Origin: JAVJRN01 sp040218415 | GTDB taxonomy: Bacteria; Bacteroidota; Bacteroidia; Cytophagales; Cyclobacteriaceae | Reading direction: 5' to 3' | DNA: 64,000 nt | NCBI GenBank assembly: GCA_040218415.1 | Contig: JAVJRN010000049.1 | Coordinates: 1 to 64,000 of the forward strand | Part shown: positions 28,814-36,688 of the stretch, piece after piece | Numbering within the stretch: position 1 is the first letter of the stretch | How the letters are laid out: the number at the start of each line of letters is the position of its first letter | Notes under the pieces: model-generated | Told to the model about the DNA's origin: nothing | The model's database searches: none | Seen by the model: only the letters and a program-made list of their open reading frames with translations | Made by a program: the position numbers and the translations under genes

Positions 28814-30586
28814 TTATTTATACAAAGGACCATAGTTTTGACAGGCTCTGTAGTCAGCACCTTCAGGATCCATACCATAGGAAGCCCAATCTTTCGGTCT
28901 AAAAGGTTCAGATTCTACATTGTGCATATTTACAGGTATGCGTAGCATTGAGCACAGGGTGATGATTTCTGACCCAAAGTGTCCGTAACTAAATGCTCCA
29001 TGGTTCGCTCCCCAATTAGCCATTACTGAATAAACATCTTTAAATGCTCCCGTACCTGTAGTTCTCGGCACAAACCAAGTCGTAGGCCATGTAGGATCTG
29101 TGCGCTTGTCCAATGTGTCGTGCACTTCTTTAGGAAGTTCGATAGTCCAACCTTCAGCTATTTGCATGACCGGACCAAGTCCTTTTACAAGGTTGATTCG
29201 GCACATAGTTACTGGCATTCCTCCTTTGGTTACGAAATGAGAAGAGAATCCTCCACCGGGGAAGTAGTCAATTGCTGGAGGCCAATCTGTGTGATCAAGG
29301 CAGGATTGTGCTTCTACTTCGCTGATACCCCAAAATGCTTTCATGGCGGGCTTTCCGTTAATGGATTGCTCACCAGTGCCATCTAATGCTGATGAACCGG
29401 AATTAATCAGATGAATAAATCCATTGGCAGCTACTCCTTCCAAATCATAGCCAGTAACTCGTTTTACAGATTCTGGACTCCAGTAGGTTCGTACATCGGA
29501 GAATATTTGCGCTTGGTTAGTTAGGAGATAGCCAAAGAGCATAGACACACCATTGAGTGAGTCGTTCTCTGTGGCCATTATATAAGGAGGTCTGATTCCG
29601 TTCCAGTCAAATGAAGAGTTGAGGATGGCCTCCATAAAGTCTCCATTGGGCATATAATCTGTCCACTGACGTTGACCTTGGAATCCTGCAGCAATCGCAT
29701 TGAAACCCAGAGCTTCTTCACCAAATCCAAGTTCTTTAAGTTTTGGATTACCAACCATTAAGTCTCTGCAGATCAGGGTCATTTTTACCACTATTTCCCA
29801 CTGCCGGTCAAGCTCTGCACGAGACTTGTTATGAGGATTATAATCTGGATTTTCTTTACAGTTTTCCTTAGTCCAAGCGAGCGCTTTTTCAAATTCCTTC
29901 GGGTCGTAAATCCCTTTTTCCATACGTCGATTGAGCTCGCTCATATCTACATATTCATTTCTCATACCAAGGTATTCCTGAAAGAAATTTTCATTGACCA
30001 CAGAGCCTGCAATACCCATAGATACAGCGCCTAAGGAAAGATATGATTTGCCTTGCATCGTAGCTAAGGCGATACCTGCTTTTGTAAACTGCAATAGTTT
30101 TTCGATGACTTCTTGAGGAATATCTTCTTCTACAGAATCCTGCACATCATGACTATAGATACTAAATGCTGGAATACCTTTTTGTGTATGCCCAGCTAAT
30201 GCTGCAGCAAGATAAACTGCTCCTGGGCGCTGAGTGCCATTGAATCCCCAAATGGCTTTAGGTCGGGTAGGGTGCATATCTATTGTTTCTGTTCCGTAAC
30301 ACCAACATGGGGTCACTGTAATGCTCAGACCTACACCTTCTCTGAGGAATTTATCTTCGGCCTCTGCAGCTTCACTAACACGACCAATAGTGCCATCAGC
30401 AATGACACATGCTACATTAGTGCCATCCATGTAGTGTAGAGAACTCTCTATAAGTTGTGCGACTTTTTTTGCTAGTAGCATGGTTGGTTCCTCTAATGAT
30501 TCTCGGATTCCACCAAGACGACCATCTATTACAGGTCTGATTCCTACTTTAGGTAATGATCCTTTTAGCTTATAATGTTGGCTCAT
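28814..30586 (-). CDS. fucI: L-fucose isomerase
   Basis: 590 residues, full FucI length. It converts L-fucose to L-fuculose (also D-arabinose, and weakly L-galactose) with Mn2+. Typical segments: PKVGIRPVIDGRLGGIRESLE at the start, ITVTPCWCYGTETIDM, AIWGFNGTQRPGAVYLAAALA, SIYSHDVQD and the C-terminal NWGANHGAFSYGHFG with a metal-site His. No fuculokinase (FucK) or fuculose-phosphate aldolase (FucA) lies in this window, so either they are elsewhere or the sugar takes another route. First gene of a two-gene operon with GH106. Confidence 0.95.
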   Translation of the reverse strand: MSQHYKLKGSLPKVGIRPVIDGRLGGIRESLEEPTMLLAKKVAQLIESSLHYMDGTNVACVIADGTIGRVSEAAEAEDKFLREGVGLSITVTPCWCYGTETIDMHPTRPKAIWGFNGTQRPGAVYLAAALAGHTQKGIPAFSIYSHDVQDSVEEDIPQEVIEKLLQFTKAGIALATMQGKSYLSLGAVSMGIAGSVVNENFFQEYLGMRNEYVDMSELNRRMEKGIYDPKEFEKALAWTKENCKENPDYNPHNKSRAELDRQWEIVVKMTLICRDLMVGNPKLKELGFGEEALGFNAIAAGFQGQRQWTDYMPNGDFMEAILNSSFDWNGIRPPYIMATENDSLNGVSMLFGYLLTNQAQIFSDVRTYWSPESVKRVTGYDLEGVAANGFIHLINSGSSALDGTGEQSINGKPAMKAFWGISEVEAQSCLDHTDWPPAIDYFPGGGFSSHFVTKGGMPVTMCRINLVKGLGPVMQIAEGWTIELPKEVHDTLDKRTDPTWPTTWFVPRTTGTGAFKDVYSVMANWGANHGAFSYGHFGSEIITLCSMLRIPVNMHNVESEPFRPKDWASYGMDPEGADYRACQNYGPLYK

Positions 30587-30704
30587 AGTTGATTTAGTAT
30601 TGATTGATACAATGTTGGTTTGTTTGATTTGAAAATGAATCCTGCTCTATCGGGATATGGGCAAAAAAACTAGAAGATTCCTTCCGGTTTTTATAATTGA
30701 CGTA

Positions 30705-30717
30705 TGTAATATTTACA
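30705..30717. promoter_or_regulatory. Perfect TGTAA-N3-TTACA palindrome upstream of fucI
   Basis: TGTAATATTTACA lies 119 bp before the fucI start. It resembles the candidate AraR site (TGTAATAAGTACA), and 11 of its bases (TAATATTTACA) recur upstream of the RuBisCO-like gene at 39917-39927. A regulator site is likely by form, the protein is unknown. Confidence 0.4.
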
Positions 30718-30740
30718 ATTAGCTTTCTTTCATAAAGCGG

Positions 30741-30902
30741 TTAAAAGCTTCCTAGTTCTTCTTCACTTCCGTACTTTGGTTTGGTAGCAAAAGGATGGTT
30801 CTGGGAGTTTTGCCAAATTCTCAAACTATCCTGTGCTTTCATGTGCAGAAGCATCTTTGTTTTCCCTTCTTTTGACTTAACACCTGATAAAGATTGCTCC
30901 AT
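30741..30902 (-). CDS. Possible 53-residue small protein between fucI and the MaoC operon
   Basis: Uninterrupted ATG-TAA frame reading MEQSLSGVKSKEGKTKMLLH, then a segment with QDSLRIWQNSQNHPFATKPKYG. Composition looks protein-like and hydrophilic, and no family is recognised. It starts only 34 bp from the divergent MaoC gene, so the two would have to share a very small promoter space. It could also be the 3' remnant of a lost gene. Confidence 0.3.
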   Translation of the reverse strand: MEQSLSGVKSKEGKTKMLLHMKAQDSLRIWQNSQNHPFATKPKYGSEEELGSF

Positions 30903-30936
30903 TGTGAGTTGCAATGGATGAAAATTCAGATCGCTT

Positions 30937-31380
30937 ATGATTATTAAGAAATACTATGAAGAGTTTGAAATAGGGTCTTTAAGAGAAACTTTTGGCCGGA
31001 CCATCACGGAATCCGATTTCGTGATTCATGCTGGACAAACTGGAGATTTCTTTCCTCATCATATGGATGCTGAGTGGTGTAAAACACAGCCATTCAAGCA
31101 GCGAATCGCACATGGTACTTTAATATTCAGTGTGGCCATAGGGATGACAGCAAGCTTTATTAATGAAGTGGCCATGACCTATGGTTATGAACGTTTACGC
31201 TTCATTAAGCCGGTTTTTATTGGTGATACCATTAAAGTGAAGGTGTCTATAAAAGACATGAAAGATTTTAAAAAACCTGGATATGGTCTGGTAACCGAAT
31301 TGGTAGAAGTCTTTAATCAAAAGCAAGAGTTGGTGATGCTTTGTGAGCATCTTCTTTTGACCGAAAAAAAGAATAATTGA
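30937..31380 (+). CDS. MaoC-like (R)-specific enoyl-CoA hydratase/dehydratase
   Basis: 147 residues, single hot-dog domain. The hydratase motif QTGDFFPHHMD carries the catalytic pair Asp37 and His42, followed by RIAHGTLIFSVAIG (His59-Gly60), all as in (R)-hydratases. Such enzymes add or remove water on acyl-CoA thioesters. It opens a seven-gene operon whose stops and starts overlap or nearly touch throughout. Since two CoA-transferases follow, it probably dehydrates or hydrates a hydroxyacyl-CoA made from a sugar-derived acid (inference). Family and active site are secure. Confidence 0.88.
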   Translation: MIIKKYYEEFEIGSLRETFGRTITESDFVIHAGQTGDFFPHHMDAEWCKTQPFKQRIAHGTLIFSVAIGMTASFINEVAMTYGYERLRFIKPVFIGDTIKVKVSIKDMKDFKKPGYGLVTELVEVFNQKQELVMLCEHLLLTEKKNN

Positions 31381-32522
31381 TGGAGGTAGAATTAAAGGGA
31401 ATCACGTGGGGACATAGCAGGGGACTAGTTCCACTGCAAGCATATGCTCAGCGATTCAATGAGAAGTATCCTGGAGTTACCATTACTTGGAAAAAAAGAA
31501 CACTTCAAGAGTTTGCTGATTTCCCGATAGAAAAGTTAGTTGAGCATTATGACTTGTTGATAATTGATCACCCTTGGGTTGGTTGTGCAGATGCCACCCG
31601 ATGTGTAATACCACTCGATCAATATTTGTCCAAGGAATATTTGAAAGATCAAGCGCAAAATTCAGTTGGTTTTTCACACCAAAGCTATATCTATGGCGGT
31701 CATCAATGGGCGCTGGCAATAGATGCTGCTACGCCAGTAGCGAGTTATAGGAAGGACTTATTCGAACAAAATACGGAGGATTTACCTGAAAATTGGGAGC
31801 AATTATTAGCCTTGGCTAAAAGAGGTAAAGTAGCTGCGCCTGCTATCCCTATTGATCTACTCATGACTTTTTACTCATTTTGCTTAGCGCATGGAGTGGA
31901 GCCTTTTCAATATAAAGAAGAAGTTATTGATCAGGAAACTGGTTTGAAAGTGCTTGATACTATGAAGGAGTTTTATGCCCTGCTAGACAGGCGTATGTTT
32001 TCATGTAATCCGATAAAGGTTGCCGAACTGATGAGTGCTACAGATGACTTTTGGTATTGCCCATTCGCGTATGGATACTCGAATTATTCGCGAAATGGAT
32101 ACGCATCCAAACTGCTCCACTATACAGGATTAGTGAAATTTAAAGGGCAAAATTTGAGAAGTACACTAGGCGGAACTGGTCTTGCGGTTTCAGAAAGTAG
32201 CCAGCAAAAGGAGTGGGCGGTGAAATTTGCACAAGAAGTAGTCTCCTCAGAAATTCAGTCCACACTTTACACAGAGAACGGGGGACAGCCAGGTCATCTT
32301 CAAGCATGGATGAGCGAGTCGAACAATATGCTTACCAATAATTTCTTTACCAACACTTTAAGTACCCTTCAAGAGGCTTTTGTGAGGCCAAGATATAATC
32401 ATTATTTGCATTTTCAAGACCATGCAGGTGATCCGATTCAAGCCTACATGCGTGATGGAGGTAATCCAAAAGCGGTTCTGGAAAAAATGAACAGTATTTA
32501 TCATGAAAGCTTAAGCAGATGA
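31380..32522 (+). CDS. Solute-binding-protein (SBP family 1) fold lacking a signal peptide
   Basis: About 380 residues from the ATG at 31380, which overlaps the MaoC stop by one base (TGATG); a TTG at 31377 would add one residue. The sequence begins directly with the mature SBP core (LKGITWGHSRGLVPLQAYAQ, then FNEKYPGVTITW), and shows the hinge and ligand-lobe pattern of sugar-binding ABC proteins (LPENWEQLLALAKRGKVAAP, TLGGTGLAVSESSQQ, YTENGGQPG). No hydrophobic leader or lipobox exists, and no ABC permease or ATPase gene is nearby. It therefore should stay in the cytoplasm, perhaps as an enzyme subunit, chaperone or sensor. It ends in an ATGA overlap with the first CoA-transferase. Function unknown. 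Confidence 0.78.
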   Translation: MEVELKGITWGHSRGLVPLQAYAQRFNEKYPGVTITWKKRTLQEFADFPIEKLVEHYDLLIIDHPWVGCADATRCVIPLDQYLSKEYLKDQAQNSVGFSHQSYIYGGHQWALAIDAATPVASYRKDLFEQNTEDLPENWEQLLALAKRGKVAAPAIPIDLLMTFYSFCLAHGVEPFQYKEEVIDQETGLKVLDTMKEFYALLDRRMFSCNPIKVAELMSATDDFWYCPFAYGYSNYSRNGYASKLLHYTGLVKFKGQNLRSTLGGTGLAVSESSQQKEWAVKFAQEVVSSEIQSTLYTENGGQPGHLQAWMSESNNMLTNNFFTNTLSTLQEAFVRPRYNHYLHFQDHAGDPIQAYMRDGGNPKAVLEKMNSIYHESLSR

Positions 32523-33652
32523 CCAAACTACCTTTAGCCGGAGTGACAGTATTGGAGTTTTGCCAATACTTATCAGGCCCTTCAGCGGGGTTACGTCTGG
32601 CTGATTTGGGAGCGCGCGTGATTAAAATTGAGTCTCCAAAGGGCGATGCTTGTCGCAAATTAGCGATAGAAGATCTCTGGGTTGATAATGAAGATTCATT
32701 GCTCTTTCATACCATTAATAGAAACAAAGAAAGCTATGCTGCTGATCTCAAAGATCCTTTGGCTATGGTTAAGATAAAAGCACTTATTTCTCAGTCTGAT
32801 GTGATGATTCACAATTTCCGACCTGGTGTGATGAGCAAGTTGGGGTTGGACTATGACCAAGCCAAGTCTATCAACAAACGGATCATTTACACAGAGATCA
32901 CAGGCTTTGGAGCCCTTGGTCCGTGGAGCAAAAAGCCCGGACAAGATTTGCTTATCCAAGCAAAAAGTGGTCTGATGTATACCTCAGGAAACTCTGACAA
33001 TCCACCTGTGCCTTTTGGATTAGCAATAGCCGATATAATCTGTGGTGCTCATTCGGTGCAGGGCATTTTGGCGGCTTTGATCCGAATGAAAAAGACGGGT
33101 ATTGGCGCTAAGCTTGAACTGTCGCTGATGGAATCTTTACTGGATTTTCAGTTTGAACTTCTTACCACGTATTACCGAAGTGATAACCTTCCTCTACGCT
33201 CTGAGACAAATAATGGTCATACCCTTTTAGGTGCACCTTATGGCTTGCATAAAACTCGAGATGGATTCATCGCCATAGCAATGGTGCCATTAAATTCTTT
33301 GGCGCAAGCACTTAATTGTGAGTCACTCCGGCTTTACACACAGCAAGATGCTTTTAAAAAGCGAGATGAAATCAAAAAGATAATAGCCGCACATCTTATC
33401 AATGAGGACAATGCTTTTTGGATGGATAAACTTCAGTCGGCAGACTTGTGGGCGATGGAGGTGAAAAACTGGAAGGCACTAGTGGGTGAAGAAGGTTTTC
33501 AGCGGATGGGTCTTGTACAGGAGATCGGCGTAGAGGTAAACACTACCAGGTGTCCGATCAGGTTGAATAATGCAAGATTATATAGCAATAAGGCAGCACC
33601 GAAACTGGGAGCTAACAATGATCATATTGAAAAAGAATTTGGATTGATATGA
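32519..33652 (+). CDS. Type III CoA-transferase (CaiB/BaiF family), copy 1
   Basis: 377 residues. Family III motifs: VLEFCQYLSGPSAGLRLADLGARVIKIE at the N-terminus, NRNKESYAADLKDP, HNFRPGVMSKLGLDY, then KPGQDLLIQAKSG with the expected catalytic aspartate (Asp143) that forms the acyl-anhydride. These enzymes move CoA between carboxylic acids. It starts in an ATGA overlap with the SBP-like gene and ends in another with a paralogue of about 50% visible identity. Tandem pairs can form heterodimers, as in benzylsuccinate and mesaconate/citramalate CoA-transferases. Acid substrate unknown. Confidence 0.88.
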   Translation: MTKLPLAGVTVLEFCQYLSGPSAGLRLADLGARVIKIESPKGDACRKLAIEDLWVDNEDSLLFHTINRNKESYAADLKDPLAMVKIKALISQSDVMIHNFRPGVMSKLGLDYDQAKSINKRIIYTEITGFGALGPWSKKPGQDLLIQAKSGLMYTSGNSDNPPVPFGLAIADIICGAHSVQGILAALIRMKKTGIGAKLELSLMESLLDFQFELLTTYYRSDNLPLRSETNNGHTLLGAPYGLHKTRDGFIAIAMVPLNSLAQALNCESLRLYTQQDAFKKRDEIKKIIAAHLINEDNAFWMDKLQSADLWAMEVKNWKALVGEEGFQRMGLVQEIGVEVNTTRCPIRLNNARLYSNKAAPKLGANNDHIEKEFGLI

Positions 33653-34806
33653 AGTTACTCGAAGGCATTTTGGTCATTGATTTTAGTCAATTTTTATCTG
33701 GCCCTTCAGCTAGTTTGCGCTTGGCTGACCTAGGTGCACGCGTCATCAAAATCGAAAAGCCTGAGACAGGAGACATCTGTCGACACCTGTATGTGTCTGA
33801 TGTGAAGATAGATGATGACTCCACCATTTTTCATGCGATCAACCGTAATAAAGAAAGCTACGCGGCAGATTTGAAAAATCCCGAAGATTTCGAAAAAGTG
33901 AAGAAGCTTTTAGCGAAAGCGGATGTGGTCATGCACAATTTCAGACCGGGCGTAATGGAGCGACTTGGCTTGGATTACAAGGCGGTCAAAAGAATTAATC
34001 CATCTGCAGTTTATGCAGAGATCAGTGGTTATGGTCAAGAAGGACCTTGGAAAGATCTTCCAGGGCAGGATTTATTGCTACAGGCACTCACCGGGATTAT
34101 TCATCTCAGCAATGATGCCCATCAGCCGCCTACTCCGATGGGCGTAGCTGTAATAGATATACTTGCTGGTACACATTTGGCTCAAGGAATATTGGCGGCT
34201 TTGTTTCAAAGAATAGGATCAAATGAAGGTGCCTTCGTACAGGTAAGCATGCTTGAAAGTGCCATGGACTTCCAATTTGAAGTATTTACTTGTTTTCTCA
34301 ATGACGGTTATTTACTGCCAAAAAGGAGCCAATCAAATCATGCGCATAGCTATGTGGGAGCACCTTACGGAGTTTACAAAACATACGATGGTTACCTCGC
34401 TTTGGCCATGGGCGCTATTCCTTTTTTAGGTGAACTTCTGCGGTGTGAGCCTGTGAAGAAATATACAGACCCGAGTGAATGGTTCATTAAGCGTGATGAG
34501 ATTAAAACAGCATTTGCTAAACATTTAGCTACTGATACCACGGCACATTGGTTGTCGCTTTTAGAACCTGCAGATATTTGGTGCTCCGAGGTGCTAAACT
34601 ATGAGCAGCTCCTAGATCAAGAGGGATACAAGGCATTGGATATGGAGTTAATGGTGACAACTACCTCTGGAACAGAAGTAAAGACGACAAGATGTCCCAT
34701 CCGAGTAGATGGAGAATTACTTAAATCATCCTTGGGAGCTCCTGAGCTTGGATATCATACCCAAGGTATAGATCATGAATTTGAAATCAACAACACCCCA
34801 AAGTGA
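33649..34806 (+). CDS. Type III CoA-transferase (CaiB/BaiF family), copy 2
   Basis: 385 residues, paralogous to the preceding gene along its full length (SGPSASLRLADLGARVIKIEKP, NRNKESYAADLKNP, HNFRPGVMERLGLDY, LPGQDLLLQALTG with Asp141). Both copies end with the same closing motif (T-T-R-C-P-I-R). Because both keep the catalytic Asp, this is not an obvious inactive partner; the copies may form a heterodimer or use two acids. It overlaps its neighbours by 4 bp at each end, and the next gene starts at GTG within its stop. Confidence 0.88.
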   Translation: MKLLEGILVIDFSQFLSGPSASLRLADLGARVIKIEKPETGDICRHLYVSDVKIDDDSTIFHAINRNKESYAADLKNPEDFEKVKKLLAKADVVMHNFRPGVMERLGLDYKAVKRINPSAVYAEISGYGQEGPWKDLPGQDLLLQALTGIIHLSNDAHQPPTPMGVAVIDILAGTHLAQGILAALFQRIGSNEGAFVQVSMLESAMDFQFEVFTCFLNDGYLLPKRSQSNHAHSYVGAPYGVYKTYDGYLALAMGAIPFLGELLRCEPVKKYTDPSEWFIKRDEIKTAFAKHLATDTTAHWLSLLEPADIWCSEVLNYEQLLDQEGYKALDMELMVTTTSGTEVKTTRCPIRVDGELLKSSLGAPELGYHTQGIDHEFEINNTPK

Positions 34807-35648
34807 TTATAGACACACATATCCATATCTGGGATCTAGAAAATTTGAGTTACGAATGGATCAAAGGAAATGATACGATCCTTAATCGCACCTATCATTT
34901 CGATGAAATAGAGAAAGACCGCAAAGAAGTTGGTGTAACAGCAGGCGTATTGGTCCAGGCAGAAAACCATTTTGACGATACGAACTGGATGCTAATTAAT
35001 GCAGAAAAATATGATTGGATCAAAGGGGTGGTTGGATGGCTGCCATTGATGAATCCGACAGGAACTGCAGAGGCTTTAAAGCATTATCTGTCCAATCCGT
35101 ATTTCAAAGGAGTGCGACACCTGATTCACGATGAGCCAGATCCAAAATGGCTTCTTCGGGATGAGGTGATAGAAAGTTTAAAGATTTTAGCCGATCATGC
35201 CGTACCTTTTGATGTGGTAGGAGTGCTTAACGAACATATAGTGACAGCCTTGAAAGTGGCGGAGAAAGTACCTGAGCTAAAAATGGTATTTGATCACCTC
35301 AATCAGCCACCTATCTCCACACGGAAATTTGGCCAATGGGGCGAATTGATGAAAGAAGCCGCAAATCATTCTAACTTTTACCAGAAGATATCTGGCCAAG
35401 GAACAGCCTCCATTAATTTCGATAGTTGGATTGGTGAGGATATTAGGCCTTACGTAGGATTCGTGCTGGAGCACTTTAGTACAGATAGATGTTTTTGTGG
35501 GGGTGACTGGCCTGTTTCATTGCTCGCTGGTAGTTACACCAAAACCTGGACCACCTATAAGGATGTACTTTCCGAAATACTGACCGCCAAAGATCAGCAA
35601 AAAGTATTGTGGGAGAGTGCCAGAAATTTTTATAAGCTAGAACTATGA
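34803..35648 (+). CDS. Amidohydrolase-2 family, L-fuconolactonase-like
   Basis: 281 residues, TIM-barrel COG3618. It starts at GTG 34803 (GTGA overlap). Metal-binding HxH is at the N-terminus (THIHIW), and VGWLPLMNPT, GVRHLIHDEPDP, PFDVVGVL, MVFDHLNQPPI and CGGDWPVS match lactonases acting on L-fucono-, L-rhamnono- or L-galactono-lactones. The family also includes pyrone-dicarboxylate lactonase. In this operon, with a rhamnose symporter and a Gfo/Idh dehydrogenase, a sugar-acid lactonase step is the simplest reading. Confidence 0.78.
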   Translation: MIIDTHIHIWDLENLSYEWIKGNDTILNRTYHFDEIEKDRKEVGVTAGVLVQAENHFDDTNWMLINAEKYDWIKGVVGWLPLMNPTGTAEALKHYLSNPYFKGVRHLIHDEPDPKWLLRDEVIESLKILADHAVPFDVVGVLNEHIVTALKVAEKVPELKMVFDHLNQPPISTRKFGQWGELMKEAANHSNFYQKISGQGTASINFDSWIGEDIRPYVGFVLEHFSTDRCFCGGDWPVSLLAGSYTKTWTTYKDVLSEILTAKDQQKVLWESARNFYKLEL

Positions 35649-36688
35649 GTGTAATAGGTGGAGTGATTTTTCATGGTATAGGAGCTTCAGCGGCTTCATT
35701 GTGCTATACCCCAGAGAAGAAATTAGTCAAATGGTCTTGGCAGACCTATTGGCTGGCTCAAGCCGCGGTTTGCTGGCTTATATTGCCAATCGTTGGTGCT
35801 TATTTGACCATTCCAGAATTGATGACTGTCTTAGATAAGGCACCAATAGATGCCATGTGGAAGGCTTTTGGATTAGGTGCTGTTTACGGAATTGGCGGAA
35901 CAGCTTTTGGTTTAGCCATTCAAAATATTGGTTTTTCATTGACTTATGCCATATCCATTGGGATATCGTGTGTATTGGGTACGCTTTTGCCACCGTGGGT
36001 GAGAGGAGAACTCTTGACAGTACTTAGTCAGCCTGGTGCTGAATATATCATTGCAGGAATGGTGATGGGCGTATTCGGGATTGCATTTTGTGGTGTGGCT
36101 GGTCGGTTCAAAGAAAAAGACCTGCAAGCCAATGACAATTCACATGGAACTTTTAAGCTAGGGAAAGGACTGACTTTGGCAATTGCGGCGGGTGTTTTAT
36201 CGGCACTATATGGCTTTTCCTTAGATCAAGGACAGCCGATAGCCGATGTGGCAGCTGAATATGGCGCTGGCCAGTTTCAGGGAAATGTGATTTACATTTT
36301 CTCGAACACAGGAGCATTTCTCTTTAGTCTAATTTACTGCCTTTATCTGCACTTAAAGCAGGGTACACTTAAAGAATACACCACGACACCTGATGGAAAT
36401 TCACGTTCTTTGACATTCAATTACTTACTATCTGGACTTACTGGTTTGTTGTGGTATTCACAATTTTTCTTTTATGGACTAGGACATACCCGAATGGGAG
36501 ACTACAAGTTTAGTAGCTGGGCCATCCACATGATCATGCTGGTGCTATTTAGTGCATTGACCGGAGTGTTCCTCAAAGAATGGAAGGGAAGTAGCAAAAG
36601 GACGGTTTTTGCGTTAGGTTTTGCGCTTATTATTTTGGTGGCGGCTGTCATAGTCTTGACTGTTGGGAATACATATGGAGCAGGCTAA
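35645..36688 (+). CDS. rhaT: L-rhamnose-proton symporter family transporter
   Basis: 347 residues with ten membrane segments, RhaT family (DMT superfamily). The N-terminus GGVIFHGIGASAASLCYTPEKKLVKWSWQTYWL, the segment TYAISIGISCVLGTLLPPWV and the late GDYKFSSWAIHM are standard RhaT features. It imports L-rhamnose (and L-lyxose) with protons in E. coli. It overlaps its upstream neighbour (ATGA) and its downstream neighbour (TAATG), so transport is made with the CoA-linked enzymes. The actual substrate could be another 6-deoxy sugar. Confidence 0.88.
   Translation: MSVIGGVIFHGIGASAASLCYTPEKKLVKWSWQTYWLAQAAVCWLILPIVGAYLTIPELMTVLDKAPIDAMWKAFGLGAVYGIGGTAFGLAIQNIGFSLTYAISIGISCVLGTLLPPWVRGELLTVLSQPGAEYIIAGMVMGVFGIAFCGVAGRFKEKDLQANDNSHGTFKLGKGLTLAIAAGVLSALYGFSLDQGQPIADVAAEYGAGQFQGNVIYIFSNTGAFLFSLIYCLYLHLKQGTLKEYTTTPDGNSRSLTFNYLLSGLTGLLWYSQFFFYGLGHTRMGDYKFSSWAIHMIMLVLFSALTGVFLKEWKGSSKRTVFALGFALIILVAAVIVLTVGNTYGAG

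Noticed and set aside
31380..32522. Ordinary ABC sugar-transporter binding protein
   Set aside because: No signal peptide or lipobox, no permease or ATPase gene nearby, and RhaT supplies transport in the same operon.
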